From the NCBI RefSeq assembly GCF_025802015.1, contig NZ_JAOYFC010000001.1:744001-808000 (forward strand): DNA of 64,000 bases, written 5' to 3'. This DNA comes from Falsihalocynthiibacter halioticoli (GTDB lineage: Bacteria > Pseudomonadota > Alphaproteobacteria > Rhodobacterales > Rhodobacteraceae). Numbering within the stretch: position 1 is the stretch's first letter; every line of letters starts with the position of its first letter. The notes below the pieces were generated by a model. The model was not told where the DNA came from and did not search any database. It saw only the letters and a list, made by a program, of their open reading frames with translations. Position numbers and translations under genes: made by a program. This document shows, piece by piece, positions 8,709 to 17,398 of this stretch.

Positions 8709-9793
8709 TATGCAGCCTCCGGTGAGCCGATACGAATACGGTAATTGGTGAAAACATCCATCGCCAGAAGGAAGAACAAGAGCATGCCCTGAAAGACCTG
8801 AATGGCAGCGGCAGGAAGGCCAAGCATCAACTGCGCCAGTTCACCGCCGATGTAAGTAAGCGCAAGAAGAAGCCCCGCCAGCAGGATGCCGACCGGATGC
8901 AATCGCCCAAGGAAAGCCACGATAATCGCGGTAAAGCCGTAACCGGCATTAAAGCTGATGTTGATCTGACCGGACGGGCCGGACACTTCAAAGATACCAG
9001 CAAGGCCAGCCGCCGCACCGGAAACGCCCATGCAGAACAAGATCAGCAGTTTAGGGCGCACACCAGAGAAGCGCGCCGCGCGCGGGCTTTCGCCTGTAAG
9101 GCGGATCTGGAAGCCAAGGATGTGGCGGTTGAGCAGGATATAAGCCGCGATCACCGCGAGGAAGGCAGTCAGAACGCCCCAGTGCATACCCGTTCCGGCA
9201 ATCAGTTCGGCGTTATAGGCCGCTGGATATTGTTGGAAGTTCCTTGAACCAGGAAAGCCCATGCCGTCTGGATTGCGGAGCAGCCCCTGAGAAACCGAGG
9301 CGAGCTGGTTGCTTGCCACATAGACGAGCATAAGCGACACGAGAATTTCATTCGTGCCAAAGCGCGTTTTCAAAAGGGCAGGGATCATCGCCCAAAGGAG
9401 GCCGCCGATTGCACCAGCTATAATCATCAGGGGAAAGATAAACCAAGCGTCCATCGGATAGAACGCAAGCCCAACAGCCGCGCCACAAATGGCACCAATG
9501 ATATATTGGCCTTCCGCCCCAATGTTCCAAATTCCAGCGCGGAACCCGAGCGACAAGCCGATGGCAATCAGGATAAGCGGCCCTGCTTTCACCAAAAGCT
9601 GTGGGCGGGAATAGGCCGAGAAATCAGGGTGGAACAGCGGATCCCAAAAGATAATGCGGATCACCTCAACGGGGTCTTTGCCCAGAAAGGCAAACAAAAT
9701 GCCCCCCGCAACCATCGTGGCAACGACCGCCGCGATAGGGGTGAGATAGGTCCAGAGCTTGGACGGGACGGGGCGTTTTTCAAGACGGATCAT
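8708..9793 (-). CDS. ABC transporter permease, BMP/nucleoside type (first permease)
   Basis: 361-residue membrane subunit (NupP/BmpB-like). The cytoplasmic N terminus is followed by several hydrophobic segments and the signature GFRAGIWNIGAEGQYIIGAICGA at about residues 83-105, the counterpart of the NLGVEGMM motif in the second permease. It lies 57 bp after the ATPase gene and overlaps the next permease by 1 bp. Together with the ATPase and binding protein it forms a complete purine/nucleoside-type importer. Confidence 0.93.
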   Translation of the reverse strand: MIRLEKRPVPSKLWTYLTPIAAVVATMVAGGILFAFLGKDPVEVIRIIFWDPLFHPDFSAYSRPQLLVKAGPLILIAIGLSLGFRAGIWNIGAEGQYIIGAICGAAVGLAFYPMDAWFIFPLMIIAGAIGGLLWAMIPALLKTRFGTNEILVSLMLVYVASNQLASVSQGLLRNPDGMGFPGSRNFQQYPAAYNAELIAGTGMHWGVLTAFLAVIAAYILLNRHILGFQIRLTGESPRAARFSGVRPKLLILFCMGVSGAAAGLAGIFEVSGPSGQINISFNAGYGFTAIIVAFLGRLHPVGILLAGLLLALTYIGGELAQLMLGLPAAAIQVFQGMLLFFLLAMDVFTNYRIRIGSPEAA

Positions 9794-9850
9794 TGGGCAG
9801 CCCCTTTGTTCAGCATGTGTGTTCGTGTCCGGCTGTTCATGACTAGTAAG

Positions 9851-11404
9851 TTAAACATGGGCTGCCTCCATACCGTGGGCGCCGCCCATCATCAGGCCGA
9901 TTTCGTCCACCGTCAGCCCCTGCACCGAGCGCGGCGCGGTAAGGCGGCCTTCGTTCAGGGCAGAAAAGTTGTCGGAGATCTCCATAAGCTCATCAAGGTC
10001 TTGCGAGATTGCAATCACCGCCGATCCCTGCGCCGCCAGATCAAGAAGCGCTTGCCGAATGTCGGCGGCCGCAGCAGCATCAACGCCCCAAGTGGGCTGG
10101 TTCACAACCAAGACGTCTGGCCGTTGAAGAATTTCGCGGCCGACCACAAATTTTTGCAAGTTCCCGCCCGAAAGCGCGCGCGCGGCGTTGTTGGGGCTTG
10201 GAGTTCTTACATCAAAATTCGCAATGATCTTTTCGGCGAATGTTTTGGCGGCCCCCCATTTGAGGAAGCCGCGATTTGTAAGGTTTTCGCGAATTGCGCC
10301 AGTCATCAAAGCATTCTCGATGAGACTCATATCCGGTGCCGCCGCATGGCCAAGGCGCTCTTCGGGCGCGGTTAGGATGGCAAGCTTGCGGCGTTGGTTC
10401 GGGCCGAGGTGTTGAACGGGGGTGCCGTGAACGGTGACTGTTCCGGCATCCGGGCTGGTTTCGCCGGAAATTGCGGCAAGCAACTCGTCTTGTCCGTTGC
10501 CCGCAACGCCTCCGATGCCCAAAACCTCGCCTGCGTGAACCGAGAATGAAATATCCTTGAGCGACGTACCAAAGGCCGTAGCAGAGCGCATCGAAAGATC
10601 AGAAACCTGCAGCACGACGCCTTCCTGCTTGTGCGGTTTGCGGCTTGGCGTGTGGAGCGTTTGGCCGACCATCATCTCCGCCAGTTCACGCGCAGTCTTC
10701 TCGTGTGGATTGCAGATATCGACAACCTCGCCCAACCGTAGGATCGTGGCGCTGTCGCAGAGTGCGCGGATTTCGTCAAGCTTATGGGAAATATAAAGAA
10801 TAGCGGTTCCCTCTGCCGAAAGCTTGCGCAGCGTTTCAAACAGAATCTCCACCTCTTGCGGAGTCAAAACCGATGTTGGCTCATCCATGATGAGGATTTT
10901 GGGGTTTTGTAGCAGACAGCGGATAATCTCGACCCGTTGACGCTCACCCGCAGAGAGTTCGCCCACAAGGCGCTCTGGATCAAGCGGCAGGCCGTAGGTT
11001 TCCGAAACTTCGCGGATTTGGGCGCTTAACACGTTTTGCTTCGGTGGGTTCTCCATACCAAGGGCGATGTTTTCCGCTACCGAAAGCGCATCAAACAAAG
11101 AGAAATGCTGAAACACCATCGCCACACCAGAGGCCCGCGCCGCACGCGGTTCGGACGGAGTATAGGGCGCGCCATTCAGGGCCATATCGCCGCTGTCGGG
11201 CCGCACAAGACCATAGATCATCTTGACGAGCGTCGATTTTCCAGCCCCGTTTTCGCCCAAGAGCGCATGGACTTCACCCGGTTTTATCGAAAAGGAAACG
11301 TTGTTGTTCGCAACCACTCCGGGATAGGCTTTTGTTAGCCCATTCACGGATAAAAGCGTTTGATCTGGCACCTTTGGCTCCCCTTCTGTCCCGTCTTTTG
11401 TCAT
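9851..11404 (-). CDS. ABC transporter ATP-binding protein with two nucleotide-binding domains (nucleoside importer)
   Basis: 517-residue tandem ATPase. The first domain has a normal Walker A (GENGAGKST, about residue 55) and an LSAGERQRVEI signature, followed by MDEPTSVLTPQE. The second has a degenerate Walker A (GVAGNGQDELL) and the signature ALSGGNLQKFVVGRE, as in RbsA/NupO-type proteins where one site is catalytically weak. It overlaps xdhC by 4 bp (ATGA), so it is likely translated from the same message. Confidence 0.93.
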   Translation of the reverse strand: MTKDGTEGEPKVPDQTLLSVNGLTKAYPGVVANNNVSFSIKPGEVHALLGENGAGKSTLVKMIYGLVRPDSGDMALNGAPYTPSEPRAARASGVAMVFQHFSLFDALSVAENIALGMENPPKQNVLSAQIREVSETYGLPLDPERLVGELSAGERQRVEIIRCLLQNPKILIMDEPTSVLTPQEVEILFETLRKLSAEGTAILYISHKLDEIRALCDSATILRLGEVVDICNPHEKTARELAEMMVGQTLHTPSRKPHKQEGVVLQVSDLSMRSATAFGTSLKDISFSVHAGEVLGIGGVAGNGQDELLAAISGETSPDAGTVTVHGTPVQHLGPNQRRKLAILTAPEERLGHAAAPDMSLIENALMTGAIRENLTNRGFLKWGAAKTFAEKIIANFDVRTPSPNNAARALSGGNLQKFVVGREILQRPDVLVVNQPTWGVDAAAAADIRQALLDLAAQGSAVIAISQDLDELMEISDNFSALNEGRLTAPRSVQGLTVDEIGLMMGGAHGMEAAHV

Positions 11405-12315
11405 GCGACTCCCCGCTTATGTGGTGCGGAATTTTTTGACTGGCTGGTCAGCAATAGCCTAGTCGCAACCGATACGGCAATGGCTTGCGGGTGTTTGCCC
11501 GCCGCCGGATCGCCTATTGGGCAGGCAATGCCGTTTATTTGTGCATTTGTGTGTCCGAACCCCGCGAGGCGCTTGCGAAACCGCGCCCATTTGGTGGTCG
11601 AGCCGATAAGCCCGATTTGCTGATTCCCCGCGCTCAACAGCGCATGACAGAGAGCGAGATCAATCGCATGGTCATAGGTCATGATGAAATGTCGTGCGTC
11701 ATGCGGTGCGAATTTAACGAGGGCGGGCAAGTCAGCGGCCGTTACGGGTGTGACGGTTTCGGGGAGCCCGTCTGGCATCCGCTCTTGTGTTGCGTCGATC
11801 AAGGTCACGGCAAAATCGGGCAGCGGAGCAAGAACCGTGGCAAGCGCGTGGCCCACGTGCCCAGCGCCCCATATCCAAATTGGCTGGGCGTTCTGCTTTT
11901 GCTGTTCTATCAGCCAGCCATCCTTAAAGCCCAATGCCTTCGGCGTCTCCACCGTCGCATGGGGCGCGACAGGGCGCGCGAAAGTATCATCGGCGGCTGG
12001 GAGGGTGTTTTCGTTGAAAATCTCGAACACAAGAGTCACCGATCCACCGCAGCATTGCCCGATATTGGGCCCAAGTGGGATGCGGGATAGAACAGGTGTA
12101 GAACCGTCAGAGAGGGCAGCGCGGGCATCATGGATGGCTTGATATTCAAGCGCGCCACCGCCGATTGTCCCGCTTAAGCCATCGCTCCAGATATACATTA
12201 CTGCCCCTGCTTCGCGTGGGGCCGAGCCGCTGGTTTCGGCAATAACAACCCGCGCCACGTCACCGTGCTTGGCCACGAGGGCAGCGAGTGTGTCGCGATC
12301 AAAATGCATGTTCAT
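11401..12315 (-). CDS. xdhC: Xanthine dehydrogenase accessory protein XdhC
   Basis: XdhC binds the molybdenum cofactor, promotes its sulfuration and inserts it into xanthine dehydrogenase. The 304-residue protein has the N-terminal signature SGSAPREAGAVMYIWSDG...GTIGGGALEYQA (about 30-60), the GQCCGG motif near 85-90, and a Rossmann-like half (IWGAGHVGHALATVLAPL at about 147-164). It is the first gene of the BMP importer operon; no xdhA or xdhB is present in the window. Two ATGs six bases apart (12315 and 12309) are possible starts, and neither has a strong ribosome-binding site. Confidence 0.92.
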   Translation of the reverse strand: MNMHFDRDTLAALVAKHGDVARVVIAETSGSAPREAGAVMYIWSDGLSGTIGGGALEYQAIHDARAALSDGSTPVLSRIPLGPNIGQCCGGSVTLVFEIFNENTLPAADDTFARPVAPHATVETPKALGFKDGWLIEQQKQNAQPIWIWGAGHVGHALATVLAPLPDFAVTLIDATQERMPDGLPETVTPVTAADLPALVKFAPHDARHFIMTYDHAIDLALCHALLSAGNQQIGLIGSTTKWARFRKRLAGFGHTNAQINGIACPIGDPAAGKHPQAIAVSVATRLLLTSQSKNSAPHKRGVA

Positions 12316-12799
12316 TCACAGGGTTTGCGGCATGCGTGCGATGAGCTTCCCAAACAGACATGGCCGCCTTGCAGTGCGAGAGCGGTGAATGTCGGGCGAA
12401 TGCTCTTGCCCTTCGCGCCTTGGTGTTTACTTCGCGGTGGAATTGCTGCGGGCCTGTTTGCCCATAGGTTTCGCACGACCTGCCCAGCACCTTATCGGTC
12501 GCCGAAACCTGCGTTGGCCGAACAGTTTCTCCGCTTTGAAGAAACGTTATATCCATGCGAAAACCAGCCACTTTCTGTTCGCTAGAACCGCGGCGCATCG
12601 CCCGATGTGGCGTAAAGCGAAATGCGCAGGTAACACCGTAACAAAGCGCACTTGCGGCCACTGTGGCAAGAAATCTTTAGCTAGCGGGGCAAAAAAGTGT
12701 ATTTGGAAAAAGCGAACAATCGCTTCGCCGCGCGGCTTTTTTCCGATTTGCGGCAAATGGCCGTTTCCCTTTTGAAGACGTCGGGCTAACCTCTGGCGC
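12316..12799. other. Divergent intergenic region xdhC / dnaE, no supported gene
   Basis: 484 bp between two outward-facing genes. Open frames on both strands lack a convincing ribosome-binding site and a recognisable protein. It must hold promoters for both genes, but I could not pick convincing -35/-10 pairs. A GC-rich palindrome (GCCGCGCGGC) followed by six T lies at about 12737-12752, 48 bp before dnaE; its role is unclear. Confidence 0.5.
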
Positions 12800-15700
12800 A
12801 TGTCTGATCCTCGCTTCGTACACCTCCGCCTTCATACCGAATATTCGCTCCTCGAAGGGGCCGTTCCGGTCAAAAAACTTGCCGGACTTTGTGCAGCAAA
12901 CAACATGCCTGCTGTGGCGGTGACGGATACGAACTCCATGTTCGCGGCATTGGAATTTTCGGTGAAAACCGCTGGAGAGGGCGTGCAGCCGATTCTCGGG
13001 TGTCAGGTTGATGTGGCCTATGATCCGGCGCAGGCAGGCGAAAAAGCCCGCGCGCCGGCACCGGTCGTATTATTGGCGCAGAGCGAAAAGGGTTATGAAA
13101 ATCTTATGCGGCTCTCAAGCTGCCTTTATGTGGATAACGGCGGAGAGTTGCCGCAGGTCACGCTTGATGAGTTGGCGGAGTTCTCAGAGGGCATAATCTG
13201 TTTGACTGGTGGGCCTGAGGGCGCGCTTGGGAAGCTGTTGCTGACTGCGCAACGCACCAAGGCCGAGGCCTTGCTTGATCGTTTGCAGGCAATCTATCCC
13301 AATCGGTTGTATATCGAATTGCAGCGTCATCCGGGCGAAGGAGGGCGGCTCACCGAGGCCGAGCAAACCACGGAGCGCGCCCATATCGAGCTTGCCTATG
13401 CGCGCGACCTGCCGCTTGTTGCAACAAATGACGTCTACTTCCCGAAAACCGATATGTATGAGGCGCATGACGCGCTGATCTGTATCTCAGAGGGCGCCTA
13501 CGTCGATCAGCAGCAGCCCCGCCGTCGTTTGACTCCGCAACATTATTTTAAGTCGCAAGAAGAGATGATTACGCTTTTTGCCGACCTGCCCGAAGCGATT
13601 GAGAATACGGTCGAGATTGCAAAACGCTGCGCCTACAAAGCGCCGCTGCGTGATCCGATCCTGCCGAAATTCGCTGATGACGAGGTGCAGGAATTGCGCA
13701 GACAGGCGAACGAGGGTTTGCAAAAGCGCCTTGAGGTCATCCCTCACGCCGCAAGTGTTGAGGAATATCAGAAGCGACTCGATTTTGAACTGGATATCAT
13801 CGAAGGCATGGGCTTCCCCGGTTACTTTCTGATCGTTGCGGACTTTATCCAATGGGCCAAAGATAACGATATTCCGGTTGGCCCCGGGCGGGGGTCTGGT
13901 GCGGGCTCGCTTGTGGCCTATGCGCTCACGATCACCGACCTTGATCCCCTGCGTTATAGTTTGCTGTTCGAGCGATTCCTTAACCCCGAACGTGTATCGA
14001 TGCCTGACTTCGATATCGACTTCTGCATGGATCGCCGCGAGGAAGTTATCCGCTATGTGCAGGAGAAATACGGCCGCGACAAAGTGGGCCAGATCATCAC
14101 TTTCGGTGCGCTGTTGAGTAAAGCCGCGGTGCGAGACATCGGGCGGGTCTTACAGATGCCCTATGGGCAGGTTGATCGCCTCTCCAAGCTCATCCCTGTT
14201 GAAGGTGTGAAGCCCGTTTCGATTGCGCAAGCTCTTACCGACGAGCCGCGCCTTCGGGAAGAGGCCCGCAACGAAGAAGTTGTGGATCGGCTTCTGACTT
14301 ATGGCCAGCAGGTCGAAGGGCTGTTGCGAAATGCCTCGACCCACGCGGCGGGTGTTGTGATCGGGGATCGTCCGCTCGACCGGCTTGTGCCGCTGTACCA
14401 AGATCCGCGCTCGGATATGCCTGCGACGCAGTTCAATATGAAATGGGTTGAACAGGCGGGTTTGGTCAAGTTCGACTTCCTCGGCCTCAAAACACTAACC
14501 GTAATTCAATCTGCGCTTAACCTGCTCAAGCTGCGCGATATCGACATTGATATCGGCGCCATCCCGTTGGACGACGAGGCCACATACAAGCTTTACGCAA
14601 GCGCCAAAACAGTGGCCGTGTTTCAGGTGGAAAGCTCGGGCATGATGGATGCGCTGCGGCGCATGAAACCGACGTGCATCGAGGATATCGTGGCGCTTGT
14701 GGCGCTCTATCGTCCCGGCCCGATGGAAAACATCCCGACCTATTGCGAGGTCAAGAACGGCCAACGAGAAATTGAATCTGTGCACCCGTTGATTGATCAT
14801 ATTCTTGAGGAAACTCAGGGCATTATCGTTTATCAGGAACAGGTGATGCAGATCGCGCAGGTCATGGCGGGATACTCGCTTGGCGGTGCGGACCTGTTGC
14901 GGCGTGCGATGGGTAAGAAAATCAAAGAGGCGATGGACGCCGAGCGCCCGAAGTTTGAAGCAGGTGCCGCCGAAAACGGGGTTCCGGCCAAGAAAGCCAG
15001 CGAGGTTTTCGACCTTCTCGAAAAATTCGCCAACTATGGTTTCAACAAGTCCCACGCGGCGGCCTATGCGGTGGTGTCTTATCAAACAGCGTGGCTTAAA
15101 GCGAACCATCCGGTCGAGTTTATGGCCGGTGTTATGAACTGCGATTTGCACCTTACCGACAAACTATCGGTTTATGCCGAAGAGGTGCGGCGCGGGCTTG
15201 ATATCGACATTATCCCTCCGTGCGTGAACCGCTCCCTTGAAAAGTTTACCGTACATGACGGCAAAGTCGTCTATGCGCTGGGCGGCCTGAAAAACGTTGG
15301 CGTTGAGGCTATGCGCCTCATTGTCGAAGCGCGTGGACCAGAACCTGATGGATCAGGCGGCAAACCCTTTGCAACGCTATTTGATTTTGCCCGCCGTGTG
15401 GATTTGAAACGCGTGGGGAAACGCCCGCTAGAGATGCTTGCGCGCGCCGGTGCCTTTGATCAGATTGATCCAAACCGCCGCCGCGTCTTTGAGAGCCTTG
15501 ATAACCTTGTTGCGTATTCGGCGGCTGTTCACGAACAACGCGCTTCTAGTCAGGTCTCGCTCTTTGGAGAAGCTGGCGATGATCTTCCGGAGCCGCGTCT
15601 GTCTACTGCCGCTGACTGGAACACCGACGACCGCCTGAGCGAAGAGAGCAAGGCCATCGGCTTCTATCTTTCCGGCCATCCGCTTGATGATTTCATGGCG

Positions 15701-16276
15701 CCGCTTAAACGAAAAGGCGTGAAATCTCTGGAAGAGGCCCGCCAAGAAGCTGAGCGAAAGGGCGCTGCGATTATCAAGGTTGGCGTTATCGTCTCTGGGC
15801 TTCAGCAACGAAAATCGGGACGCGGTACGCAGTTCTTCCGCATGAACATTTCCGATCCAACGCTACAGGTGTCGGGCATGGCAATGTTCCCGAAGGATTT
15901 TGAACAGGCCCGCAAGGTGTTCGAAGAGACCAGTCGCGTTGTCATGACGCTTGAGGCGAAGTTCGAAGATGGGCAATTTGATCCAATTGCCCGCAGTATC
16001 GCTCCCATGGAAGGTATCGTCGCTGAAGCGGGGTCGATGGGGCTGAAGGTCTATATCGAAAACACCGACGGCGCGGAATCGGTTGCTTCGGTTTTGGAGC
16101 AGGCGCGGAGCGACAAGTCTAACCGAAGTTTCGGCCCGATCACATTCTGCTTGATGGACCCGAGCCTCCCTGGCGAGGTCGAAATTGACCTGCCTCAGGA
16201 GTATCCGGTTAGCCCACAAATCAAAAGCGCGCTGAAATCTCTTGAAGGTGTGATGACGGTAGAGGAATTGGCGTAA
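12800..16276 (+). CDS. dnaE: DNA polymerase III alpha subunit
   Basis: The replicative polymerase, 1158 residues, close to E. coli DnaE. The PHP domain begins at once (RFVHLRLHTEYSLLEGAV). The catalytic aspartates are in MPDFDIDF (residues 401-408), and the third lies in VKFDFLGLKTLTVI near residue 556. PHP, palm, fingers (SHAAAYAVVSYQTAWLKANHP) and the C-terminal OB region (about 1000-1090) are all present. ATG 12800 gives the usual start, though the preceding bases (CTCTGGCGC) hold no clear Shine-Dalgarno. It reads alone, 160 bp ahead of a lipoprotein gene. Confidence 0.97.
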   Translation: MSDPRFVHLRLHTEYSLLEGAVPVKKLAGLCAANNMPAVAVTDTNSMFAALEFSVKTAGEGVQPILGCQVDVAYDPAQAGEKARAPAPVVLLAQSEKGYENLMRLSSCLYVDNGGELPQVTLDELAEFSEGIICLTGGPEGALGKLLLTAQRTKAEALLDRLQAIYPNRLYIELQRHPGEGGRLTEAEQTTERAHIELAYARDLPLVATNDVYFPKTDMYEAHDALICISEGAYVDQQQPRRRLTPQHYFKSQEEMITLFADLPEAIENTVEIAKRCAYKAPLRDPILPKFADDEVQELRRQANEGLQKRLEVIPHAASVEEYQKRLDFELDIIEGMGFPGYFLIVADFIQWAKDNDIPVGPGRGSGAGSLVAYALTITDLDPLRYSLLFERFLNPERVSMPDFDIDFCMDRREEVIRYVQEKYGRDKVGQIITFGALLSKAAVRDIGRVLQMPYGQVDRLSKLIPVEGVKPVSIAQALTDEPRLREEARNEEVVDRLLTYGQQVEGLLRNASTHAAGVVIGDRPLDRLVPLYQDPRSDMPATQFNMKWVEQAGLVKFDFLGLKTLTVIQSALNLLKLRDIDIDIGAIPLDDEATYKLYASAKTVAVFQVESSGMMDALRRMKPTCIEDIVALVALYRPGPMENIPTYCEVKNGQREIESVHPLIDHILEETQGIIVYQEQVMQIAQVMAGYSLGGADLLRRAMGKKIKEAMDAERPKFEAGAAENGVPAKKASEVFDLLEKFANYGFNKSHAAAYAVVSYQTAWLKANHPVEFMAGVMNCDLHLTDKLSVYAEEVRRGLDIDIIPPCVNRSLEKFTVHDGKVVYALGGLKNVGVEAMRLIVEARGPEPDGSGGKPFATLFDFARRVDLKRVGKRPLEMLARAGAFDQIDPNRRRVFESLDNLVAYSAAVHEQRASSQVSLFGEAGDDLPEPRLSTAADWNTDDRLSEESKAIGFYLSGHPLDDFMAPLKRKGVKSLEEARQEAERKGAAIIKVGVIVSGLQQRKSGRGTQFFRMNISDPTLQVSGMAMFPKDFEQARKVFEETSRVVMTLEAKFEDGQFDPIARSIAPMEGIVAEAGSMGLKVYIENTDGAESVASVLEQARSDKSNRSFGPITFCLMDPSLPGEVEIDLPQEYPVSPQIKSALKSLEGVMTVEELA

Positions 16277-16436
16277 TTTTGCGCAATTCCCGTAAAAACC
16301 CAAATCAGACTGCATTTTTTCGCCGTTTTGGCATGCGATTCCCAGAATGGATTGATTTTCGCATGTGTTTTCGGCTATGTGCCGCGGGTTACGAGTTTGC
16401 TTTGGCTGCGCAGAACGCGCGGGCTTTGGGGGGTAA

Positions 16437-17075
16437 ATGAGAAAATCAATCGTGTGTTTTGCGACGATTCTCGCGCTTGCAGGCTGTGTCACCACTGCCT
16501 CTGAAGAAGGTGCTGGCGGCGATGGTGTGAAGACAATTGCGGAGGCCGGAATCGATCCGAGCGCGCCGCATACCGCGCTGATTGCATCCCCACCCAAGAC
16601 CAAAGACTTGAAGTTTGGCGAGGTGGTTAAGGATTGCACGATCTCTAGCTCCAAGCTTGGTAAAAAGATCGAAGGCTACCCACAGAAACGTCCTGTTGTG
16701 TATCTCTACGACTCAAATCCCAAATCTTATGCGCCGCATGCGTTTTACCTAAAGGGCTTCCAAGATGGTTGTGTGCGCAAGTTTGTGGCGTCGATGGCGA
16801 TGCTTGGCGATCTCGAACTACACGAGGCGCTGCGCTATACGGTGGACGCCAAGACGATGCCCTATTCTGATACCGACAATGAATATGAACGCCTCAAAGG
16901 GCGGATATGTGGCAAGAAGTCTGGCGAGCCGTGTGGTGAGCGGCGAATGAAATCTTTTGCGAAAACGACCGCGTTCCTCACCATTTATGAGTCCTTCGGC
17001 AATTCGAACAAATACGCTGAGGTGCTTGTCTATAAGGGCAAAGTTGTGGCTTCGGACCTCACCAATCTGCGCTAG
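16437..17075 (+). CDS. Putative lipoprotein of unknown function
   Basis: 212 residues with a lipoprotein signal peptide: short basic start, hydrophobic core and lipobox LALAGC with the modifiable Cys at residue 17. A G-rich ribosome-binding site (six G) lies just before the ATG. The mature part is hydrophilic with six Cys after the lipobox Cys, including RICGKKSGEPCGERR at about 156-170, and could be disulfide-linked in the periplasm. I do not recognise a named domain. It follows dnaE and converges with slyX, whose stop lies 6 bp beyond. Confidence 0.78.
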   Translation: MRKSIVCFATILALAGCVTTASEEGAGGDGVKTIAEAGIDPSAPHTALIASPPKTKDLKFGEVVKDCTISSSKLGKKIEGYPQKRPVVYLYDSNPKSYAPHAFYLKGFQDGCVRKFVASMAMLGDLELHEALRYTVDAKTMPYSDTDNEYERLKGRICGKKSGEPCGERRMKSFAKTTAFLTIYESFGNSNKYAEVLVYKGKVVASDLTNLR

Positions 17076-17081
17076 CAGCGG

Positions 17082-17291
17082 CTACCAATGCGGCGGCTTT
17101 TGATCCGCAAGAATGGCGGTGCCGCCTGCGCTTGCTTCCCGCTCTGCTTCGCGCTCCATCACCATTTGAAGGCGGCGTTTCAGGACAGCATTTTCCGTAT
17201 CAAGCCGCGCGACGACATCAGAAAGGTCGTCGACGGATCGGGATAGGTGGGCCAGTTGCTCTTCGAGCGCGAGGATGCGTGTATCGGTCAT
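17082..17291 (-). CDS. slyX: SlyX family protein
   Basis: A 69-residue coiled-coil protein: TRILALEEQLAHLSRSVDDLSDVV with heptad-spaced Leu/Val, and the typical C-terminal proline and aromatic end (KPPHW). The open frame extends further upstream, but ATG 17291 gives the conserved family start. SlyX proteins are widespread and their function is not established. The gene is divergent from hisS. Confidence 0.85.
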   Translation of the reverse strand: MTDTRILALEEQLAHLSRSVDDLSDVVARLDTENAVLKRRLQMVMEREAEREASAGGTAILADQKPPHW

Positions 17292-17398
17292 GCCCAGAGC
17301 CATAGCACCACAGATGCCTGAATTCCAGCGCGCAAACCTTGCCCTTTGGTGGCCCGCGCGATAAAGCCCTCGGCGTAACCGTTGCGATGAGGGCAGAT

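Noticed and set aside
12299..12661. Minus-strand open frame of 120 codons overlapping the start of xdhC
   Set aside because: No ribosome-binding site at any candidate start, odd composition and no resemblance to xdhB or any family I know; treated as non-coding.
12389..12775. Plus-strand open frame with a CGHCGKK segment before dnaE
   Set aside because: Only one CxxC, no ribosome-binding site and no family resemblance; probably chance.
12316..12799. Purine riboswitch upstream of the xdhC/BMP operon
   Set aside because: No arrangement resembling the conserved purine-aptamer core could be recognised.
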